Assembly: GCA_002792395.1 (NCBI GenBank)
Contig: PFOG01000164.1
Location: 1-8,811, forward strand
Length of the DNA: 8,811 bases
From: Candidatus Portnoybacteria bacterium CG_4_10_14_0_2_um_filter_44_20
GTDB lineage: Bacteria > Patescibacteriota > Minisyncoccia > Portnoybacterales > GCA-002795985
Direction: 5' to 3'
A program made the position numbers and the translations under genes. The notes under the pieces are model-generated. The model was given only the letters and a program-made list of their open reading frames with translations, made no database searches and was not told the origin of the DNA. Shown here piece by piece: positions 5,362 through 8,811 of this stretch; position 1 is the stretch's first letter; each line of letters starts with the position of its first letter.

Positions 5362-6084
5362 ATGAAAAAAACCCGATTATTGGAGCCTCTTGGTTTTGAC
5401 GAAAAAACCGAAAAAGTTTATCGGGCGTTGTTGTCGTTAGCAGACGCCCCGGCGTCGAGGATCGCCAAGGAAGCCGGTTTTAAAAGGACAAGCGTTTATC
5501 ATCTTCTGGAATACCTTGTTTCCATCGGTCTCGCCAGTTCTTATACGAGCCGCGGGACGAGGCGGTATTTTGCGGAAAGCCCGATTAGGCTCAAGTCTTT
5601 TTTTGAACAAAAGATGATTTTGGCTCAGAGGCTGGTTCCCCTTTTGCAAAAAGATGTTAACCAGAGCCGTGGCCGGGCGGTATTAAGAATTTTTGAGGGC
5701 GTCAAAGGTATTACCAGTATTTCCGAGGAGTCTCTGGAAGCCAAAGAAAAAATAATTCTTTCGATTGGTTCATCGACAAAATTCCTTGAATTTGTCGGCG
5801 GCAAGCAGGGCTACGGAGAGCGTCGGCGCAAGAAAGGAATTTCCGTTCGCGCGCTTCGCTTCGAAGATGATCGACCGGAAGTCGGTTCCGGCCATCTGCA
5901 CGAGGTGAGAATTCTGCCGGAAGGATTGAAGTTTCCCGGCCTGATTCTTATTTTTGATAAAAAAGTCGGGATTATTCTTTTTGAGGGCAATGGGCTTGGG
6001 TTTGTCGTTGAGAGCGAAGCGTTTTCGCGCATGGCGAAGTCGATTTTTGAATGGTTGTGGATAAGTTATGCGGTTGACATATAA
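5362..6084 (+). CDS. TrmB-like HTH transcriptional regulator
   Basis: 240 aa. Residues ~10-70 form a TrmB/MarR-like winged HTH: LGFDEKTEKVYRALLSLADAPASRIAKEAGFKRTSVYHLLEYLVSIGLASSYTSRGTRRYFAESP. The segment SRIAKEAGFKRTSVYHLLEYL is the recognition helix region and RGTRRYF the wing. A linker helix (~75-100) leads to a C-terminal alpha/beta domain (FEGVKGI...ILSIGSS...RRRKKGISVRAL...RILPEGLKFPGLILIFDKKVGIILF) of the kind seen in TrmB-like sensors that bind a ligand. The protein is cytoplasmic. ATG 5362 has no SD, and the MKKTRLLEPLGF start is typical of the family. The upstream palindrome and half-sites suggest autoregulation (inference). The ligand is unknown; the sugar-binding role of archaeal TrmB should not be assumed, since the C-terminal domain here is short and divergent. 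It may also control the secreted protein gene 135 nt downstream. Confidence 0.88.
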   Translation: MKKTRLLEPLGFDEKTEKVYRALLSLADAPASRIAKEAGFKRTSVYHLLEYLVSIGLASSYTSRGTRRYFAESPIRLKSFFEQKMILAQRLVPLLQKDVNQSRGRAVLRIFEGVKGITSISEESLEAKEKIILSIGSSTKFLEFVGGKQGYGERRRKKGISVRALRFEDDRPEVGSGHLHEVRILPEGLKFPGLILIFDKKVGIILFEGNGLGFVVESEAFSRMAKSIFEWLWISYAVDI

Positions 6085-6178
6085 TTTACGGGGAATAAAA
6101 TTAAATTGTAGGCATACTAAGCAGCTTAAATAGATAGATTAAATAATTTTTATTTAGCGGATTAATAATAGAATCAAT

Positions 6179-6205
6179 TTGAAAATATTATTTTTGGGCT
6201 AAATA
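6179..6205 (+). promoter_or_regulatory. Weak promoter candidate for the secreted repeat protein
   Basis: The 135-nt gap 6085-6219 is AT-rich and holds no gene and no T-tailed terminator. TTGAAA (6179-6184), N15, TAAATA (6200-6205) is the best promoter-like pair, with a short spacer. An AT-only inverted repeat, TAAATA (6140-6145) with TATTTA (6151-6156), lies upstream. The leader ends in AAAGAG, 9 nt before the ATG, a weak SD. The gene may also be read through from the trmB-like gene. Confidence 0.25.
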
Positions 6206-6219
6206 AAGAGCAACTCGTC

Positions 6220-7941
6220 ATGAAAAAAATAATTTGTTTATTAACTGTTTTTTCTTTCTTCTCCCTCCTTTCGTTCTTAGCCGCCGAGCCGGTCCTATCT
6301 GCCGTAAATCCTTCTGCGGTGAGTGAAGCAGAAATTATTGCGCCTCAACCCACGGATATGATTCATTTCACAATGAATGTTCAATGGGGAAATGTACAAG
6401 GAGAAGTTGAGAATAAGGCGGAAACAAATTTTAACGGCTCTATTTCCGCTTCTTCGGCGGCCAAAGTTAGCTTGATCAGGACGCTTCTTTTTGAGGCGCA
6501 TAACGCTACGGCTGATTTAGTTACTTCTAATATGAATCCGGTTTCTTGGAATTCATTGATTTATGGACATTGGGACGGCGTGCGAGTAATGGTTTCCGCG
6601 CCTGCCGGCGAGAGCATTACTGTTTTAACCGCTCAAGGTTCGGTTACAAAAACCGCTAAAGAGTTTTATGAGGCCAAGACGCCGATTGTTCAAGACGTCG
6701 GCAATGGCAAGGAAATTATTATTAAAACCTATCCGACTCGCCGCCATGCTTTTGTGATGAAGCTTATTTGGGGAAAGACTGACCGGGCTGACTACAGCGA
6801 GACTATTGAGTGCGCGACTGCTACTGACGCCAACGCACTTTCCGCGGCCGCCAAGACGAGGTGTCTTAAGTTCCCCAAAGAAAATTTTTCCGGCTCTCTA
6901 ACCCTTTCTGGCGAGGCTAAAATGAAATTAGTGCGCGCTTTGAGGTTTGAAGGAGATGATTCAATCATCAGCCAGGGTGACGGCCAAATTAGCTGGGATT
7001 CAACTATTTGGGGCGGCGTTGACGGGGTTTTAGTTAAGTTTGTTTTAGACAAGGCTGTGTCAAATAGCGCCAGCGTAACGCTTTCATTCCCGGAGCAAAA
7101 ATATTCAAAAAGTATTTCTTTAACAGACCTGTATCATAAAAGAATTATTAAAGATGAGATTAAGTCCGGCTATGGGGTTTATGCCTCGGTTTGGTCTTTC
7201 CCTAATCGCACGCTTATTAAAGCGAAGAACAACGACCGCGTTTTTATGCTGGAAGACGGTTTAAAACGCCATATTCCTAATCCGCGGGTATTTGAAGATC
7301 AGGGATTGAAGTGGGGCGACATTGAAGAAGTGGAGCCGGATGAAATTGATGTTTTGCCGGAGGCCGACCCCCTAAGCTATTCCGAGGGCACTTTGATTAA
7401 AGGCGATGGAAATGATGTTTACGCGATTTCCAATGATGAAAAAAGAAAAATTACCAGCATTGAAGCTTTTGAGAAGTTGAAATATAATTGGAAAAACATC
7501 ATTAAAGTTGATAATGCTGAATTGGCCTTATACACGAATGGTGAATTGATTGGCTCGGGTTCCGATTTTCCCGATAGCACCCTGTTGAAGGTTGTGGGCA
7601 GCGACGCCGTCTATATTAAAGAAGGCGACAAATTGCGGCCGATTACTTCGCCAGAAGCCTTTGAAAGCAATAATCTGCGTTGGGATCGAATAAAGACTAT
7701 TTCCGCGGGAGATAAAAATAAATACATTGTTGGTAATGTGTTGGGACTCGGAGATGGGGTTTCGGTGAAAGAGCCATCGGGTAATGTTTATCAGATTGAT
7801 CAGGGCAAAAAGCGTTTAATCAGGAGCGCTGCTGATTTTGAGAAAGCCGGCTTGGATTGGAAAAAGGTGGTCAGTGTTACTACGGCCGAAGCCAATAATT
7901 TTACCAGCGGCGAGGATATAGTTTCAGATGATTTGAGATAA
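6220..7941 (+). CDS. Secreted repeat protein, 573 aa, function unknown
   Basis: Residues 1-~28 are a Sec signal peptide (MKKIICLLTVFSFFSLLSFLAAEPVLSA), with cleavage likely near LAA22 or LSA28. The N-terminal half holds two related units: ~47-172 and ~177-328. They share MNVQWG/MKLIWG, FNGS (71)/FSGS (223), KVSLIRTLLFE (82)/KMKLVRALRFE (234) and VSWNSLIYGHWDGVRVMV (108)/ISWDSTIWGGVDGVLVKF (257). Unit 2 carries an extra segment with the mature protein's only two Cys (C198, C215), a possible disulfide. The C-terminal half has four ~60-residue repeats of the form VY-(x)-KR-I-(x)-FE-(x)-W-(x)-I/V, with Trp at 365, 424, 488 and 547. There is no sortase motif or C-terminal membrane anchor, so the protein is probably secreted or held on the surface by its repeats. 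I recall similar FxxxGxxWxxI repeats in CPR extracellular proteins, but no function. A strong terminator follows. Confidence 0.85.
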   Translation: MKKIICLLTVFSFFSLLSFLAAEPVLSAVNPSAVSEAEIIAPQPTDMIHFTMNVQWGNVQGEVENKAETNFNGSISASSAAKVSLIRTLLFEAHNATADLVTSNMNPVSWNSLIYGHWDGVRVMVSAPAGESITVLTAQGSVTKTAKEFYEAKTPIVQDVGNGKEIIIKTYPTRRHAFVMKLIWGKTDRADYSETIECATATDANALSAAAKTRCLKFPKENFSGSLTLSGEAKMKLVRALRFEGDDSIISQGDGQISWDSTIWGGVDGVLVKFVLDKAVSNSASVTLSFPEQKYSKSISLTDLYHKRIIKDEIKSGYGVYASVWSFPNRTLIKAKNNDRVFMLEDGLKRHIPNPRVFEDQGLKWGDIEEVEPDEIDVLPEADPLSYSEGTLIKGDGNDVYAISNDEKRKITSIEAFEKLKYNWKNIIKVDNAELALYTNGELIGSGSDFPDSTLLKVVGSDAVYIKEGDKLRPITSPEAFESNNLRWDRIKTISAGDKNKYIVGNVLGLGDGVSVKEPSGNVYQIDQGKKRLIRSAADFEKAGLDWKKVVSVTTAEANNFTSGEDIVSDDLR

Positions 7942-7968
7942 TCGCCCTGTGAGACCGCCAAGAAATTT

Positions 7969-8000
7969 AAAAACCCCCCGCAGTACTGCGGGGGGTTTTT
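7969..8000. terminator. Bidirectional intrinsic terminator, perfect 32-nt palindrome
   Basis: AAAAACCCCCCGCAGT (7969-7984) is followed directly by its exact complement (7985-8000), ending in TTTTT on either strand. The GC part gives an 11-bp stem (or 9 bp with a GTAC loop). It lies 27 nt after the secreted repeat protein's stop and 46 nt beyond the end of the convergent minus-strand gene, so it can stop transcription from both. Confidence 0.93.
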
Positions 8001-8033
8001 CTGATACCCCCAATGTTATTTTATTCCGTAGTA

Positions 8034-8053
8034 TCCGTAAAAGAGTTTACGGA
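8034..8053. repeat. Short hairpin at the 3' end of the small secreted protein gene
   Basis: TCCGTAAA (8034-8041) and TTTACGGA (8046-8053) are perfect 8-bp arms around AGAG. The minus-strand stop codon (8049-8047) lies inside it. No T run follows on either strand, so it is not a standard terminator; it could protect the 3' end of the mRNA or be incidental. The element ATCCGTA is preceded by a near copy, TTCCGTA (8024-8030). Confidence 0.5.
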
Positions 8054-8484
8054 CATGGGTGGGAAGAAGCCTTGCTTTTCTCGCGTAATTTTCCCGGAAG
8101 ATGTCGCCGACATCTTCGCTCTTTTTGTAAACTCACCCCCCCGGCGCATTCTTGTTCCCAGCGCGTATCTTTTTTTTCAAGATTGCCGTTTTGGTCTTTC
8201 GCAATTTTAATTTCCTGTATAAATATTTTTCCTTGCGGATTTTTGTCGTAGGCATTAACGATCAACCGCTGGTCTTTCCCATCGTTCTTATAAACAATGA
8301 TGTTGCAGCACTCGGTCTTTGTGCCATCCTTGCCGCGGGGTACGAGCTTGTAAGTTTCTTTTGTCAGTTCGCGGGCTTGTTCGGCGGTCTTTTTCCAAAT
8401 TTGTTTTTGACCGGCAAAACAGATTGGCGGGGGCAGAAGAACGACAATCAATGCCGCCAGGCATGTTTTGAACGGCATCTTCAC
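8047..8484 (-). CDS. Small secreted protein, hypothetical, with a doubtful C-terminus
   Basis: 145 aa as read. The start is GTG 8484: SD AAGGAG (8498-8493) is 8 nt before it, whereas ATG 8478 would be 14 nt away. Residues 1-24 are a Sec signal peptide (KMPFKTCLAALIVVLLPPPICFA, cut before GQKQ); no lipobox is seen. The mature part has charged helices followed by beta-like segments (CCNIIVYKNDGKDQRLIVNAYDKNPQGKIFIQEIKIAKDQNGNLEKKDTRWEQEC), with C59, C60 and C113 as possible disulfide partners. From residue 117 on the sequence changes character (RRCRRHLPGKLREKSKASSHPCP). The change falls exactly at a run of seven G (8142-8136). One G fewer would give a TGA stop after G116, so the native protein may be 116 aa. 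I do not recognise the family. It is divergent from the Nudix gene and convergent with the repeat protein gene. Confidence 0.7.
   Translation of the reverse strand: MKMPFKTCLAALIVVLLPPPICFAGQKQIWKKTAEQARELTKETYKLVPRGKDGTKTECCNIIVYKNDGKDQRLIVNAYDKNPQGKIFIQEIKIAKDQNGNLEKKDTRWEQECAGGVSLQKERRCRRHLPGKLREKSKASSHPCP
8097..8117 (+). terminator. Palindrome with a downstream T run, possible plus-strand terminator
   Basis: GAAGATGTCG (8097-8106) and CGACATCTTC (8108-8117) are perfect 10-bp arms around a single C. On the plus strand GCTCTTTTT follows, so it could stop plus-strand readthrough. It lies within the doubtful C-terminal part of the minus-strand ORF. A 10-bp palindrome is unexpected inside a conserved coding region, which adds to the case that the true protein ends earlier. 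Confidence 0.35.
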
Positions 8485-8517
8485 TGCGACTTCTCCTTGC
8501 GTTTTAGGAACTGTATT

Positions 8518-8547
8518 AATATAATCAAATTATTCGACAAGAATCAA
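8518..8547 (-). promoter_or_regulatory. Promoter of the small secreted protein gene
   Basis: On the minus strand, TTGATT (8547-8542), N18, TATATT (8523-8518); with the register moved by one base the -10 is TTATAT preceded by TG, an extended form. The start would be near 8511, with a leader of about 27 nt that contains the SD at 8498-8493. Confidence 0.6.
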
Positions 8548-8580
8548 CTCTTGGCGATGTGTTTGGAACTATGAAAACGG

Positions 8581-8641
8581 ATGCGAATTATGTGAGCGGC
8601 ATGTTTTTGCATTATTCGCATGTTGTTTTGTATGTTCGTAT
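8581..8641 (+). promoter_or_regulatory. ATRCGAA-type half-sites and promoter of the Nudix gene
   Basis: ATGCGAATTATG (8581-8592) and CATTATTCGCAT (8610-8621) are inverted arms that match at 11 of 12 positions. A third half-site, TTCGTAT, is at 8635-8641. TTGCAT (8607-8612), N18, TATGTT (8631-8636) is a promoter candidate that brackets the middle half-site. Alternatively TATTAT (8639-8644) is the -10, overlapping the third half-site just as TATAAT overlaps one upstream of the trmB-like gene. The leader would be a few nt at most and no SD is visible. Confidence 0.5.
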
Positions 8642-8647
8642 TATTCT

Positions 8648-8811
8648 ATGGACAGAGAACTTCATCGTATTGTTTCAACCTGCATCATTGTTAAAGACGG
8701 CAAGTATTTGATTTTAAAGCGTAGTCCCCATAAAAAAGTTTATCCGGGCAAATGGACGGTGCCGGGCGGCGGGCTGGAAGTCGATGACTATATAAATACG
8801 CCGAAGACGAC
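8648..8811 (+). CDS. Nudix hydrolase, N-terminal part, cut by the window end
   Basis: 54 codons are visible, starting ATG 8648: MDRELHRIVSTCIIVKDGKYLILKRS, then SPHKKVYPGKWTVPGGGLEVDDYINTPKT. The first strand, the LILKRS turn and WTVPGGGLE are the standard lead-in to a Nudix box, in which G-x5-E-x7-REUxEExGU binds metal and removes a nucleoside diphosphate-linked group. After GGGLE the sequence VDDYINTPKT does not continue straight into the helix, so the box probably carries an insertion before REVxEE, which lies beyond the window. Substrate cannot be judged from this part (candidates are oxidised nucleotides, nucleotide sugars or NAD-type compounds). The start has no SD and follows a promoter by a few nt. 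It is divergent from the small secreted protein gene and shares half-sites with the trmB-like gene's promoter region. Confidence 0.85.
   Translation, partial: MDRELHRIVSTCIIVKDGKYLILKRSPHKKVYPGKWTVPGGGLEVDDYINTPKT

Noticed and set aside
6140..6156. AT-only inverted repeat TAAATA/TATTTA as an operator
   Set aside because: In such AT-rich DNA a 6-bp AT palindrome is likely by chance; it shares nothing with the other sites in the window.
7949..8251. Plus-strand ORF of 100 codons overlapping the terminator and the minus-strand gene
   Set aside because: It runs through the strong terminator palindrome, has no SD and has no recognisable protein features.
8152..8574. Plus-strand 140-codon ORF antisense to the small secreted protein gene
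   Set aside because: Phe-rich translation typical of an antisense shadow; no SD. The minus-strand gene has an SD, signal peptide and promoter.

Overview
The window looks like a slice of a small bacterial genome, most likely a candidate-phyla-radiation (Patescibacteria) organism. This is an inference. The pointers are a compact arginyl-tRNA synthetase, a TrmB-type regulator, an AMMECR1 plus LigB-like gene pair, an FmdB-type zinc ribbon, a secreted protein built from Trp-containing ~60-residue repeats, and several genes that start without a Shine-Dalgarno (SD) sequence. UGA is used as a normal stop (argS, the LigB-like gene). No tRNA, rRNA, CRISPR array or transposase is visible.

Layout. 59-484 (+) is an unrecognised 141-aa gene closed by a clear intrinsic terminator. 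555-2168 (+) is argS, which carries short palindromic or tandem repeat sequences inside its reading frame at two places. 2189-3774 (-) is a three-gene run transcribed AMMECR1, then LigB-like dioxygenase-fold protein, then FmdB-like zinc ribbon. 3879-5077 (-) is a two-gene run: an unrecognised 200-aa protein followed by a stand-alone RelA/SpoT-type HD hydrolase, ending in a terminator. 5078-5361 is a dense divergent regulatory region with two tandem promoter-like units, a 6-bp-arm palindrome and an array of ATRCGAA half-sites. 5362-6084 (+) is a TrmB-like HTH regulator. 6220-7941 (+) is a secreted protein with two related N-terminal units and four C-terminal repeats. A perfect 32-nt palindrome at 7969-8000 is a bidirectional terminator shared with the convergent 8047-8484 (-) small secreted protein. 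That gene is divergent from a truncated Nudix hydrolase (8648 to the window end, +), whose promoter region has the same half-sites as the trmB-like gene.

Most notable observations. (1) The ATRCGAA half-sites occur upstream of both the TrmB-like regulator and the Nudix gene, which would fit a small regulon. (2) A 38-nt part of the array upstream of the regulator matches a stretch inside the argS coding sequence at 32 of 38 positions, with the same 21-nt period. The motif may therefore be a dispersed repeat rather than, or as well as, an operator. (3) In argS, in-frame palindromes sit in places that look like tolerated loops, much like the palindromic elements known in Rickettsia proteins. (4) The HD hydrolase and its unrecognised partner may form an alarmone-related pair.
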